Source: Variovorax sp. CAN15
GTDB taxonomy: Bacteria > Pseudomonadota > Gammaproteobacteria > Burkholderiales > Burkholderiaceae_C
Direction: 5' to 3'
NCBI RefSeq assembly: GCF_030462475.1
Contig: NZ_JASMRZ010000036.1
Span: forward strand, 1 to 56,867
Length of the DNA stretch: 56,867 nucleotides
Positions within the stretch are counted from its first letter, which is position 1, and the number at the start of each line of letters is the position of its first letter. The position numbers and the translations under genes are program-made. The notes beneath the pieces are model-generated. The model did not search any database. It was given only the letters and a program-made list of their open reading frames with translations, and was not told the origin of the DNA. Shown one piece after another: positions 7,901 through 22,883 of the stretch.

Positions 7901-9319
7901 ATGAGGCTACTCTCTGTGGTGCTTTCGGGAGGCGCCGGTTCCAGGCTCTGGCCTGCTTCGCGTCAAGCCTTTCCCAAACCGTTCATGAAGCTCGGTGACT
8001 CCACCCTGCTTCAGCAGGCTGTCGAGCGTGGACAGGCTTGCGGCACCGGCGACCTGATGGTTGTGACCAACAAGGAACACCTTTTCCTCACGAAGGACGT
8101 GCTCGGGCAGATGAGCGACCCGCCGACCACGACCTTTCTCCTCGAGCCCAAGGGACGCAATACTGGCCCGGCCATCGCGTTGGCAGCGCTTCAGTGCATC
8201 CGCCAGTTCAGCGGCGACACGGTGATGCTCGTCCTGTCCGCAGACCACCTCGTTCCGGACGTGGAAGCCTTCGTCGCCAGCGCTACCGAGGCCTTCCGCC
8301 TGGCGCAGGAAGGTAACCTCGTCGTGTTCGGCGTGAGCCCGACCAGTCCCGACACCGGCTTCGGCTACATCGAGGTCGAGCACGTCTCGCGCGAAAGCCA
8401 GTCGGTAAAGCGCTTCGTAGAGAAGCCCGACCTCGAGACCGCTCAGAAGTACCTCGCCACGGGCCGCTACTACTGGAACAGCGGCATGTTCGCCTTCACG
8501 GCGGACACCATCATTGCGGCGCTCGAAAAGCACGCCCCCGAGGTGATCCGTGCTGCAAGGCACGCATTGGAAACATCGAAGACTTCCGGCAATTCAATCA
8601 ACTTCGACCTGCACGCCTTCGGCCTGCAGCCGGACATCAGCATCGACTATGCCGTGCTGGAACACGCGTCCAACGTGCATGTCGTTCCCGCCAAGTTCAG
8701 CTGGAGCGACGTGGGCTCCTGGCCCTCTGTGTCCAACGCGCTGACGCCCGATGCAAGCGGCAATACCCTTCCCGACGATGTCGTGGCCCTCGACACGACA
8801 GGCACGCACGTGCAGGTAGAGAGCTATGGCCCGAAGGTCGTTGCCACCGTGGGCGTTCATGACCTAGTGATCGTCGACACGCCCGATGCACTGCTGGTGC
8901 TTCACAAGGACAGCGCACAGAAGGTGAAGAAGGTCGTCGACGTGCTCAAGGCTCGCAAACACGAGACGGTGCACCTGCCACCGGTGGTCCATCGCCCCTG
9001 GGGGACCTACGCCTCGCTCAAGGAAGAGGAAGGCTACAAGGTCAAGCGCATCACGGTGCGTCCCGGCGAGGCCCTGTCGCTGCAATACCATCACCAGCGC
9101 GCCGAGCACTGGGTGGTGGTGCAAGGCCGCGGCATCGTGCAGATCGGAGAAACCGAGTACGAAACCCTCCCCGGCCAATATCGCTACATTCCACTGAAGG
9201 AAAAACATCGCCTGACCAACATCGGCGACGAGGAACTGGTGCTCATCGAAGTCCAATGCGGCGGGTACCTGGGCGAAGACGACATTGTCCGCCTCGCAGA
9301 CACCTACGGCCGTACATGA
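7901..9319 (+). CDS. manC: Mannose-1-phosphate guanylyltransferase / mannose-6-phosphate isomerase
   Basis: A 472-residue bifunctional type-II enzyme making GDP-mannose. The N-terminal nucleotidyltransferase has the pyrophosphorylase signature SGGAGSRLWPASRQAFPK at 9-26 and a FVEKPD motif near 175. The C-terminal cupin (about 345-470) has the isomerase metal site YHHQRAEHW near 392 and PWG-containing lead-in. Length is typical of the ManC/AlgA/WbpW class. The stop overlaps the Wzm start as ATGA. Downstream gmd and rmd convert GDP-mannose to GDP-D-rhamnose, so manC supplies that branch. WbpW plays the same role in the Pseudomonas A-band locus. Confidence 0.95.
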   Translation: MRLLSVVLSGGAGSRLWPASRQAFPKPFMKLGDSTLLQQAVERGQACGTGDLMVVTNKEHLFLTKDVLGQMSDPPTTTFLLEPKGRNTGPAIALAALQCIRQFSGDTVMLVLSADHLVPDVEAFVASATEAFRLAQEGNLVVFGVSPTSPDTGFGYIEVEHVSRESQSVKRFVEKPDLETAQKYLATGRYYWNSGMFAFTADTIIAALEKHAPEVIRAARHALETSKTSGNSINFDLHAFGLQPDISIDYAVLEHASNVHVVPAKFSWSDVGSWPSVSNALTPDASGNTLPDDVVALDTTGTHVQVESYGPKVVATVGVHDLVIVDTPDALLVLHKDSAQKVKKVVDVLKARKHETVHLPPVVHRPWGTYASLKEEEGYKVKRITVRPGEALSLQYHHQRAEHWVVVQGRGIVQIGETEYETLPGQYRYIPLKEKHRLTNIGDEELVLIEVQCGGYLGEDDIVRLADTYGRT

Positions 9320-10119
9320 GTCAAGTCCACTCCAATCTTCATCGAAGCGCCCTGTCCGACTGGTGGCAGGGCACCCGCCGCACAGACATCTGGTGGACCC
9401 TCGCCTGGTTCGACATCGTCCTGCGCTACCGCCGCTCCATGCTCGGGCCGATGTGGCTCACACTGAGCATGGGCGTGATGATCGCCGGCATGGGGCCGTT
9501 GTACAGCTCGCTGTTCGGCACCGAGCTCTCCCGCTTCTTCCCGCACCTGGCGCTGGGCATCATCTTCTGGGGCTTCTTCTCCAGCATCGTCACGGACGCC
9601 TGCAATGCTTTCATCGGCTCGTCCAACTACCTCAAGCAGGGCTACTTTCCGATCAGCCTGTTCGTCTGGCGCAGTCTGGCGCGCAACCTGATCCAGTTCG
9701 CGCACCAGATCGTGCTCTACATCCCGGTGGCAATCTGGGCCGGCGTCTCGCTATCCTGGTCGGTGCTGCTGGTGCTGCCAGCCTTTGCCATCCTGATCAT
9801 CAATGCTCATGCGCTCGGCCTGCTGCTGGGGCTGATCTGTACGCGCTACCGCGACGTAACCCAGATCATCACCAGCGTGATGCAGATGCTGATGTTCCTC
9901 ACACCCGTTTTCTGGCTCCCCGAGAACCTGCCCGGCCGCGCCAAGTACGTGCTGTGGAACCCCTTCGCGCAGATGCTCGATCTTCTTCGCACGCCGCTGA
10001 TGGGCGGCACCGCGCACATCCACAGCTGGATCGGCATCCTGTTCTGGACAGCGGTTTGTCTGACCCTGGCCATCCTGATTTTCTCGAAGTACCGCCGCCG
10101 CGTCGTCTACTGGCTCTGA
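9316..10119 (+). CDS. wzm: Polysaccharide ABC exporter, permease subunit (Wzm type)
   Basis: A 267-residue ABC-2 permease. After a cytoplasmic N-terminal helix (TDIWWTLAWFDIVLRYRRS) there are six hydrophobic segments, as in Wzm/KpsM proteins. Wzm and Wzt carry a complete undecaprenyl-PP-linked O-polysaccharide across the inner membrane. I use the ATG at 9316, which overlaps the manC stop by four bases; the frame upstream of it is antisense-like and lacks family character. The ATPase gene follows 3 bases after the stop. This implies export by the ABC route rather than Wzx/Wzy, and no Wzx or Wzy was seen. Confidence 0.92.
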   Translation: MSQVHSNLHRSALSDWWQGTRRTDIWWTLAWFDIVLRYRRSMLGPMWLTLSMGVMIAGMGPLYSSLFGTELSRFFPHLALGIIFWGFFSSIVTDACNAFIGSSNYLKQGYFPISLFVWRSLARNLIQFAHQIVLYIPVAIWAGVSLSWSVLLVLPAFAILIINAHALGLLLGLICTRYRDVTQIITSVMQMLMFLTPVFWLPENLPGRAKYVLWNPFAQMLDLLRTPLMGGTAHIHSWIGILFWTAVCLTLAILIFSKYRRRVVYWL

Positions 10120-10122
10120 TTC

Positions 10123-10824
10123 ATGGCATTCATTTCTCTCAAGAACGTCGCAGTCAACTTCCCGATCTACGGCGCCGGCGCGAACTCGCTCAAAAAGACT
10201 CTTGCAGCCTCGGTTACCGGCGGTCGCTTCGGCAAGGAAACCGGCGTGACCGTTGTGCAGGCGCTCAGCGGCATCAACCTCGAACTGAAGAGCGGAGACC
10301 GGCTAGGCTTGATCGGCCACAACGGCGCGGGCAAGTCGACCCTGCTGCGTACGCTTGCCGGGGTCTATGAGCCGTCGTCGGGTGAATTCACACGACAGGG
10401 CACGGTGGCCAGCCTGATCGATCCTTCGCTGGGCATCGAGATGGATGCCACGGGCGTCGAGAACATCATGCTGCGCGGGCTCGTCATGGGCATGAGCAAG
10501 AGAGATATCGACCGCCTGACGCCCGACATCTGCGAATTCAGCGGCTTGGGCGAATACGTCAACATGCCTGTGCGCACCTATTCGACCGGCATGATGATGC
10601 GGCTCGCGTTCTCGATCTCGACGAGCGTCGAAGCTGACATCCTGTTGATGGACGAATGGCTTTCCGTGGGCGACGCGGCCTTCACCGAAAAGGCTGAAAA
10701 GCGGATGAAGGATGTGGTGGCCAAGTCCGGCATCCTGGTGCTCGCCTCGCACTCGCCGGACCTGATCGCTAAGGAGTGCAATCGCGTGATCCACCTCGAG
10801 CACGGGCGGATCGTCGAACGATAA
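10123..10824 (+). CDS. wzt: Polysaccharide ABC exporter, ATPase subunit (Wzt/KpsT type, short form)
   Basis: A 233-residue ABC ATPase. Walker A is GHNGAGKST near 65-73. The signature region is TYSTGMMMRLAFS near 151-163, and Walker B with the catalytic Glu position is ILLMDEWLS near 173. An N-terminal insertion of about 35 residues before Walker A is typical of Wzt/KpsT. The protein ends right after the ATPase fold and so lacks the C-terminal carbohydrate-binding domain of long Wzt proteins (about 400 residues or more). In short-type systems export is generally not tied to a recognised chain-terminating residue. It is coupled to wzm with a 3-base gap. Confidence 0.92.
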   Translation: MAFISLKNVAVNFPIYGAGANSLKKTLAASVTGGRFGKETGVTVVQALSGINLELKSGDRLGLIGHNGAGKSTLLRTLAGVYEPSSGEFTRQGTVASLIDPSLGIEMDATGVENIMLRGLVMGMSKRDIDRLTPDICEFSGLGEYVNMPVRTYSTGMMMRLAFSISTSVEADILLMDEWLSVGDAAFTEKAEKRMKDVVAKSGILVLASHSPDLIAKECNRVIHLEHGRIVER

Positions 10825-10844
10825 CGACCGGCTGGTGATTGCCG

Positions 10845-13007
10845 CTATGCGCGCGGCGCACGCCGCAGCAGCGCCCTGATTTCCTCGATACGACCGGCCA
10901 TGCGACGACCCGCCGAGTGAAGCGACAGATCGGCTTCGGCGCTCTGCCTGCCGCGCGCCCCCATCTGCCGCGCCCATTGCGGGTCCTCGTACAGGCGGCG
11001 CATCAGCCGGGCGGCATCCTCCACCGAAGGCTCGGCCCATTCCATGTCGGCGCCGTACGGCGGGATGAGACGGCCGACCTTGACCCGCTCGTAAGGCACC
11101 AAAAGGCTGTTCTCGTCGTTCATGAAGTCCATGTTGCCCGAGAAGGCCGTCGCGATCACGGGCTTTCCCATGAGCATAGCTTCGGCCATGGTCAAGCCTA
11201 GTCCCTCGCAACGATGGAGCGACACGTACGCGTCGCACGCATTCATCAACGAAAGCACCTCGTCTGAACTGAGTACCTCGTCGATGATCCTGATCGCCGG
11301 CGAATCGGCCGCCGCGTCGCGCAGTTCCTGAAACTGTACGGGGTGCCGGTCTCCGAACGATGTCTTCAACACCAACGTAACGGACTCGTCATCCCGAAAC
11401 GCCGTCTTGAATGCGCGAATGAGCCCGAGTGGATTCTTGCGTTCCATCACACTCACCATGTGAAAGGTGAAGAGGAAGGTGAATCGGTTCTTGTCCAGAT
11501 TGAAGTGCGCACGGTCGCGTGCCTGGAAGGGCGCCAGAGTAACACCCGGGAACAACGTTCGCACCGGAACGGACAAACGCTCGCGCAGCCCCTTGGCGAT
11601 GAACTCTGTGGCCGTCCACACCTCGTCCACTTGGTTGGCGTAGGCGCACCAAGCCTGCGGTATCGAATCAAACTCCCAATACCAATAGGCGATGCGATAG
11701 GTCCTCGGCATGCGCTGCGCCAAGTCCGCCCTGGTGTAAGCCCTTTCGAAGAAGGGCTCGGGCTGCACGTGGATGATCGTGATATCGCTGGACTCGAGAC
11801 CGTCGAAGCACACGTGGCGTGGATCGTCCCGCACGTCCGTACGGACGTCCCGCAACGAGGTCCGGATACCAGCCAGCCCCAGCGCCTTGGTCATGGCTTC
11901 CACGGAAACACGCAATCCCGAGGGGTAGCAGAAATGGCCGATGAGGTTGACACCATCGTCGAGCAATTCGGGCGCCAGCGCTTCGACGTCGAGCGCGGCA
12001 CACCACGAGCGGGCCTCCGACGCCAACGGCACATGCTCGCCGGAGGCAAGCCACTCGAGCAATGCCCGTGCGGCCGAGACATTGGAGAGTGCATCAGGAT
12101 GCGCAAGCCGCCAAGCCGTGTGCGCCAGATACCCGGTACGCACTTGCAGCGCAGGTCGTGCGAAATGGTCGATCGCAATCAACCCCGTCGGAATTCGATC
12201 GACGCCATAGGCAGTTGCGACCCAGTCCGAGAAGCGGGACCAGCCGAAGACCGTCAGTGCATCGGGAAAGTCCTGCTGCCATTGCGCTGTAAACAAGAAG
12301 GCACGCACCAACTCGCCTTGCGGGTTCTCCTGCGCCTGCAGGAACAGCCACCAGACTTCTTCGAGCGCCAAGTCGCCAGCCTCCAGTCCGTGCTGCATGA
12401 ACCACCGGAAAAGACCGCGCCGTCCCGACGGCAGCAGACCATGGGGCATAACCGCGCGAACATCTTCGCTCGCCAAGAAGAACTGCCTCGCCCGCTCGGC
12501 AAAGTCGGCGGAAAGAAGCGCAACCAGTTGCTCTGCGCCTTCCGGCGTCAACGCCAGATCTTCCTGCCCTTGCCGGCTGTGCAGCCACTCTGCAAGGCTG
12601 TTGTCGGCCGGGGGGGAAAACGCGCGGGGAAAGCGGTCGCGCAGATCCTTGCGCCGGCGCAAAGTGTCCACCCAGAAGCGCGCCGCGCTCGACTGGTCCG
12701 AGACCGAACGGGCGTCCGTTGGCGGCCAGAAAACCCGATCCTGAGGCAAGCCCGCAGCCTCGAGGACGTCGTCAGGGTCGCAAAGATCAAGTGTGGCAAC
12801 CGATGCCGCGCTGCCAGCCCGCCGCGCGGCCTCTTGGCGCAAACGCTCGTCGTCGAGCAACAACTTCAGCGACCGTGCGCTGGCTTCGCGGGCCGCGCGC
12901 TCACGCAGGAACCGCATCCGCTCCGGCATGCGCCATGGCGTCATCAACCAGTAGGCTACTTTAGGAACTCTCCGCGCCGCTCTGCGCAGTAAATCAAGCC
13001 TTAGCAT
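10845..13007 (-). CDS. Large GT4-type glycosyltransferase (720 aa)
   Basis: A 720-residue protein. Residues 1 to about 330 are helical, Arg/Ala-rich and not recognisable to me. From about 340 there is a GT-B glycosyltransferase with a Rossmann-type start (GVNLIGHFCYPSGLRVSVEA), a TFLFTFHMVSVMERKNPLG segment at the donor-domain boundary, and the GT4 EX7E motif in HRCEGLGLTMAEAMLMGKPV. The domain fits retaining transferases such as mannosyl/rhamnosyltransferases of D-rhamnan synthesis. It is convergent with wzt (20-base gap) and divergent from the FkbM gene. The N-terminal half may bind a partner or acceptor; that is a guess. Confidence 0.83.
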   Translation of the reverse strand: MLRLDLLRRAARRVPKVAYWLMTPWRMPERMRFLRERAAREASARSLKLLLDDERLRQEAARRAGSAASVATLDLCDPDDVLEAAGLPQDRVFWPPTDARSVSDQSSAARFWVDTLRRRKDLRDRFPRAFSPPADNSLAEWLHSRQGQEDLALTPEGAEQLVALLSADFAERARQFFLASEDVRAVMPHGLLPSGRRGLFRWFMQHGLEAGDLALEEVWWLFLQAQENPQGELVRAFLFTAQWQQDFPDALTVFGWSRFSDWVATAYGVDRIPTGLIAIDHFARPALQVRTGYLAHTAWRLAHPDALSNVSAARALLEWLASGEHVPLASEARSWCAALDVEALAPELLDDGVNLIGHFCYPSGLRVSVEAMTKALGLAGIRTSLRDVRTDVRDDPRHVCFDGLESSDITIIHVQPEPFFERAYTRADLAQRMPRTYRIAYWYWEFDSIPQAWCAYANQVDEVWTATEFIAKGLRERLSVPVRTLFPGVTLAPFQARDRAHFNLDKNRFTFLFTFHMVSVMERKNPLGLIRAFKTAFRDDESVTLVLKTSFGDRHPVQFQELRDAAADSPAIRIIDEVLSSDEVLSLMNACDAYVSLHRCEGLGLTMAEAMLMGKPVIATAFSGNMDFMNDENSLLVPYERVKVGRLIPPYGADMEWAEPSVEDAARLMRRLYEDPQWARQMGARGRQSAEADLSLHSAGRRMAGRIEEIRALLRRAPRA

Positions 13008-13100
13008 GGGGGCAAGGCACTTTCGCTAACAAACGTAACTTCATCATCGGGTCTTGTTCGAATGTGGCCATCATGCCAAGGATCCAATGATTCCGCCTCG

Positions 13101-13106
13101 TAAAAT
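13101..13106 (+). promoter_or_regulatory. Possible -10 box upstream of the FkbM gene
   Basis: TAAAAT in CCTCGTAAAATAGCG resembles the word upstream of manC. It sits 64 bases before the start codon in the 162-base gap between divergent genes. No good -35 was found. Confidence 0.28.
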
Positions 13107-13169
13107 AGCGGAGATGCGCAAAAGCGTTCATTTCACTGGGAGAACCGTCGGCTCGGCCGCAAGTCGTAA

Positions 13170-14467
13170 ATGACTCAAAAGAACAGCCCCAAGGCTTTCA
13201 CTTCATACGCGCAGAATTTCGAGGACGTCATGCTCTGGCGAGCGCTGAAGCATGTGCCTGCCGGTGTCTACGTAGACATCGGAGCCCAGCATCCAGTGGT
13301 GGATTCCGTCAGCAAGGCGTTCTACGAGCAAGGGTGGCGCGGGGTACACGTCGAGCCTGTTCCGTACTATGCAGAACTTCTCAGGCAGGACAGACCTGAC
13401 GAGGTCGTCCTGCAGCTCGCGCTTTCCCACACAGCAGGAATTCTTGACCTTCACGTGATCAAAGATACGGGCCTCAGCACGGGCGTGAAAGCCTATGCCG
13501 ACGTCCATCAGGCCGAGCATGGTTTTGCGTACATGACAGTACCAACGCCTATGCTGCCGATGAAGACCGCCTTGGCATCGCTGGCCGGTCGCACCGTTCA
13601 TTGGCTGAAAATCGACGTGGAAGGCTTGGAGGAAGAGGTTCTTCGGGGGTGGGACAGCAACATACTTCGTCCTTGGATCATCGTCGTCGAGGCTACCGTA
13701 CCCATGTCGACCGAGTTGCGCCATGAAGGCGCCGAACGCATTCTCGTCGAGGCGGGTTACCGGTTCGCCTACTTCGACGGCCTCAATCGCTTCTACGTGG
13801 CAGAGGAACATGCCAATCTGCTGCCCGCGCTCAATGTTCCGCCTAACGTGTTCGACTACGCCGAACTCAGCGGACTCTCAGGAACGTGGTGCAACGGTCT
13901 CATCGCGCGCCATAGGGAAGAACTGCGCGCGTCCGCGGCGCAACTCGAGGCAGAGCGCGCCGAACGAGCCCAATTCGAACTGAGAGCCCGCGCCGAACTC
14001 CGCGACGCACGCACGGCCCTCGAAGATGCAAGGAATCGGGCTCACGAAGCTGCAATGCGCACCGTTCAGGCAGAAGCGCAGGCCACCATCGCCGAAGCGC
14101 GCGCCAGCTTTGCCAACGAGCGGGCCCGCGACGCCGAAGCGCGGGCATTGCAGTCGGCAGCAACGCCGCTGCGGCGGCTGGCTTCAGCGGCGATGGAAGG
14201 CCGCATCACCAGCGGCGTCAAGCGCCGCATAAAGACGGCCCTTCGCGTCGTTGCGATCACAATCGGCCGCCACCCTCAGCTTAAGCGCGCGGCCACCCTC
14301 ACCTTGAGATGCGTCCCGCCGCTGAGGCATCGCCTGCAGGCCATGCTGGCACCGCCGCCCAATTCCGCGCCGCAGAGCGCGCCGGAAAGACCACTGCCCA
14401 TGTCGCCCGACACCGCCCTGGTGTACAGGCAGCTGCATCAAAGACAGCAGCGATCGAGGCACGCCTG

Positions 14468-14468
<1 letters not shown>
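13170..14468 (+). CDS. FkbM-family methyltransferase with C-terminal coiled coil
   Basis: A 432-residue protein. Residues 1 to about 215 form an FkbM-type SAM-dependent methyltransferase: YVDIGAQHPVVDSVSKAFYE is the SAM-binding loop, VEPVPYY the next acidic strand end, and WLKIDVEGLEEEVLRGWD the family signature. Residues about 245-330 are almost entirely Ala/Glu/Arg with heptad-like spacing, predicting a long coiled coil. The last 100 residues are basic and Pro-rich. O-methylation of a glycan, possibly at the chain end, is a plausible role. In other export systems the coiled coil of a terminating methyltransferase measures chain length, as in WbdD, so the architecture is suggestive. Its stop overlaps the next gene as TGATG-type 1-base overlap. 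Confidence 0.82.
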
Positions 14469-20186
<5,718 letters not shown>

Positions 20187-20194
<8 letters not shown>

Positions 20195-20588
20195 ATGTCA
20201 GCATCCGGTGGCCGACGTAGCTCGTGACGACCGGCACGAGAACACCGATCAGGTGCGCCACAGCCTCGGCATGCTCGACGATGCCCAGCTTCGGAAACAC
20301 CCAGCGGGCAAGAACGAGGCTGATAGCCAGCGTCTGCAGCACAGCGAGCACATTCACGCCGACGAACTTCATGATCTGCGGGCCGAGCGCGCTCTTCTTT
20401 GCGTCAAACACATGCTGGCGCATCAGCACGAAGGCGACCACCATCCCCACCAGGTAGGCTAGGACAATGGCCGTGCCGTAGCCCAGCCAAAGGCTGAACA
20501 GGAAGCGCGACCCGTAGTTTGCGGCGGCGGCAATGCCGCCGGCCATGAGAAACCGGAGGAACTGCGGCGTCAGCAACGCGCTATTCAT
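20187..20588 (-). CDS. GtrA-family membrane protein
   Basis: A 133-residue protein with four hydrophobic segments, the size and layout of GtrA/PF04138 proteins. It opens with LLTPQFLRFLMAGGIAAAAN, whose FLRFLMAGG stretch is the usual GtrA start, and ends with SYVGHRMLTFK, matching the typical Y-x-x-x-R-x-x-x-F-K ending. GtrA proteins are thought to move polyprenyl-phosphate sugars across the inner membrane. The mycobacterial homologue Rv3789 sits beside dprE1 and dprE2. The ATG at 20588 overlaps the upstream oxidoreductase stop as ATGA. The longer in-frame ORF upstream has no signal. Confidence 0.85.
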
Positions 20589-21919
20589 CTGGTTTGCGCG
20601 GCCGCGGCCGACTTCGCCAGTTCGCGTCCGAATCCGATGCTCTCCGAGATGCCTCGGTCTTCCGGGTAGTAGTACGACGTATCCGCCACCCACAACCCCT
20701 GCACCGGCAAGGCGGCAGGCGGAAGGCGATCCAGATAGCCCGGGTCACAGATCGGCTGCGCGTAACGGTAGCGGCTGGCACGCATGTCGATGAAGTCGTC
20801 TTCCGTCAGCGCCGGATTGATCTTCATGCAGTACCGGCGAACCTTGGCCAGGAAGACTTCGTCCGCGTCCTGGAACTTCGGATGCTCCCCCGGCATGTAG
20901 AACGGAACGTACAGGACATGAGGGCCCAGCGGTCGCAAATTGCTGTACTCCACCAACCCCGGGATGTCCATCTCGGGGTCGTTAATGTTGAGCCAGAAAT
21001 TCTCGGTCAGGGGCTTGCGCAGCTTGGCGATGACGCAGACCACGGCGATGTTCTTCAGTGCGGCAAACGCTTGCAACGTCTGCGCCGGCAGCTCCGGCAT
21101 CAGGCGCGGCACATAGGGCAAGGGAACGGTGCTGACGATCTTGTCGAAGACCTCCATCCCCGCCGCCGTTTGCACCCCCTTCACGGCGCCATCTTCGATC
21201 ACCACCTTGGAGGCCGGAGACGCGAGACGGACCTCGCCACCCTTGGCCTCGATCGCCGCCTTCAGCGCATCCAGCAACGTTTGCGATCCGCCGTCCAGGT
21301 AGCCGAGCTTTTCCTTGAACAGGCTGTAGCGGGAACGCCCGATGCGGCGAATGCGGCTCCAGATCCACGCGGCCGACAGGTTGGAGCTGTGCTCGTAGAA
21401 CTTGTAGTCGAACAGACGCTTCCACAGCACCTCGTAGGCTTCGGTACCGACCCATCGCTTGATCCAGCCGGTGGCCTCGACGTGGTCGAGCGGCTTCCAG
21501 TCGTTTCGCTTGGTTGAAAGAAAAGCGTGCAGGCCGTAGCGGAACTTGGCGACCAGCCCCAAGCCCTTGAACGTCAGCAAGGCCATCGGATTTCCCCATG
21601 GCTGAAGACGGTTCTGGTACCAGTAGCCCATCTTCGTGGCCACCCAGTGCATCTTCGAGGAGAGGCCGAGTTCTTCGAGCACCTGGAAAAAGGCCGTGTC
21701 CGAGGTGCAATGGAAGTGGTAGTAGCGCTCAATCTGCAGCCCGCCGAAATCAAAGGCCGCCGTCATTCCGCCCACGCGGTCGTCGGCTTCGAACACGACG
21801 GGCCGATGCCCGTCGAGGGCCAGTTGGTAGGCGACAGCCAGACCCATGGGGCCGGCCCCCAGAACGGCGATGCGTTGCCCGCGCTGCGAGCCCGGAGCGA
21901 CAAGGTTCGATTCCGCCAC
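20585..21919 (-). CDS. FAD-dependent amine-oxidase-like oxidoreductase
   Basis: A 444-residue flavoprotein of the amine oxidase / protoporphyrinogen oxidase-like family. It has an N-terminal dinucleotide motif (IAVLGAGPMGLAVAYQLALD) followed by the ADDRVGGMTAAF extension and RYYHFH, reminiscent of UDP-galactopyranose-mutase-like folds. The C-terminal FAD clamp is GLWVADTSYYYPEDRGISES. The reaction is not known. Position between the epimerase and gtrA suggests it modifies a sugar nucleotide or a lipid-linked sugar. GTG at 21919 is chosen as start because GGAG lies 7 bases upstream; the ORF continues to 22003 but overlaps the epimerase gene. Confidence 0.78.
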   Translation of the reverse strand: MAESNLVAPGSQRGQRIAVLGAGPMGLAVAYQLALDGHRPVVFEADDRVGGMTAAFDFGGLQIERYYHFHCTSDTAFFQVLEELGLSSKMHWVATKMGYWYQNRLQPWGNPMALLTFKGLGLVAKFRYGLHAFLSTKRNDWKPLDHVEATGWIKRWVGTEAYEVLWKRLFDYKFYEHSSNLSAAWIWSRIRRIGRSRYSLFKEKLGYLDGGSQTLLDALKAAIEAKGGEVRLASPASKVVIEDGAVKGVQTAAGMEVFDKIVSTVPLPYVPRLMPELPAQTLQAFAALKNIAVVCVIAKLRKPLTENFWLNINDPEMDIPGLVEYSNLRPLGPHVLYVPFYMPGEHPKFQDADEVFLAKVRRYCMKINPALTEDDFIDMRASRYRYAQPICDPGYLDRLPPAALPVQGLWVADTSYYYPEDRGISESIGFGRELAKSAAAAQTR

Positions 21920-21920
21920 G

Positions 21921-22850
21921 TCAGAACTCCAGTGCGATCTTGCTGTAGACCGGATGATTGAAGGTCTCCTCGACAGCCTCATTGAACGGCGTACTGCGCA
22001 CACCGAAGATTCCGGGCCAGTCGATCACCTCGAACTCGTCGCGCGCCACCAGAGCCTGGAGCTGCTGCGTGGTGAACGGCGGATTGCGATCGAACAACGA
22101 CCAAGTCCACAGCAAGCCGTAGAACAAGCCATAGGGAATCTTGACGATCCGAGCCTTCGCCTTGGTGGCGCGCTTGATCTCGCGAATGATGTCAATGTAG
22201 TCGACCTGCTGATGCCCGGTGATGTTGAAGATTCCGGTGCGGACGGTGTTTTCGATGCAACTGATGATCACGTTGCAGAAGTCGCCGACGTACAGCGGCT
22301 GGCGCATGAACTTGCCGTTTCCCGGCACGGGAAACACGGGCACCTTCGCCATGAAACGCGACAGCCATCCGAGATGCTTTCGATCGAACCAGCCGAACAT
22401 CAGGGTCGGTCGCAGGATCGGGCATTCGATGCCGCTGTCCAGGACCATACGCTCCTGGTCCTTCTTGCTGCGGGTATAAAAATCGTCGGCCACGGACTCC
22501 ACCACCGACGAGCTGATATGGACCAACTGGGGCACCCTGTTCTTCTTGACGGCTTCGAGGATGAGTTCCGTGGAAGTCACGTTGTTGTCCACGAATTCCT
22601 GGTAATCGATGCCGCCGATCTGCGCTTGCAGCATGACCACCACGTCAGCACCTTCGAAATGCGCAAGCCAGTCGCCGCGCTTGGAAACATCCGCGTATTC
22701 CGCAACCACGTCGGGATGCGCTCGCGCCAGCACCTCGAGGTTGGGACGGTGCTTGTCCAGCACGACGATCTGCGTGAATTTTTCGCGATTCAGGCGGGCA
22801 ACCAGGTTTTGCCCGACGAGACCGGCCCCTCCGGGAAGAACTATTTTCAT
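21921..22850 (-). CDS. NAD-dependent sugar epimerase/dehydratase (extended SDR)
   Basis: A 309-residue extended SDR. The Rossmann motif is VLPGGAGLVGQNLV near the start. HISSSVVES supplies the Ser region and DDFYTRSKKDQE carries the Tyr-x-x-x-Lys pair. The C-terminal half has RQPLYVGDFCNVI, typical of nucleotide-sugar epimerases. The substrate is not evident. It lies between the GT-C membrane protein and the FAD oxidoreductase in the minus-strand operon, with one base between its stop and the next start. ATG 22850 is followed at once by the expected first strand, supporting the start. Confidence 0.82.
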   Translation of the reverse strand: MKIVLPGGAGLVGQNLVARLNREKFTQIVVLDKHRPNLEVLARAHPDVVAEYADVSKRGDWLAHFEGADVVVMLQAQIGGIDYQEFVDNNVTSTELILEAVKKNRVPQLVHISSSVVESVADDFYTRSKKDQERMVLDSGIECPILRPTLMFGWFDRKHLGWLSRFMAKVPVFPVPGNGKFMRQPLYVGDFCNVIISCIENTVRTGIFNITGHQQVDYIDIIREIKRATKAKARIVKIPYGLFYGLLWTWSLFDRNPPFTTQQLQALVARDEFEVIDWPGIFGVRSTPFNEAVEETFNHPVYSKIALEF

Positions 22851-22883
22851 ACCGAAACCCTAACAAACAAAATGAGGCACATG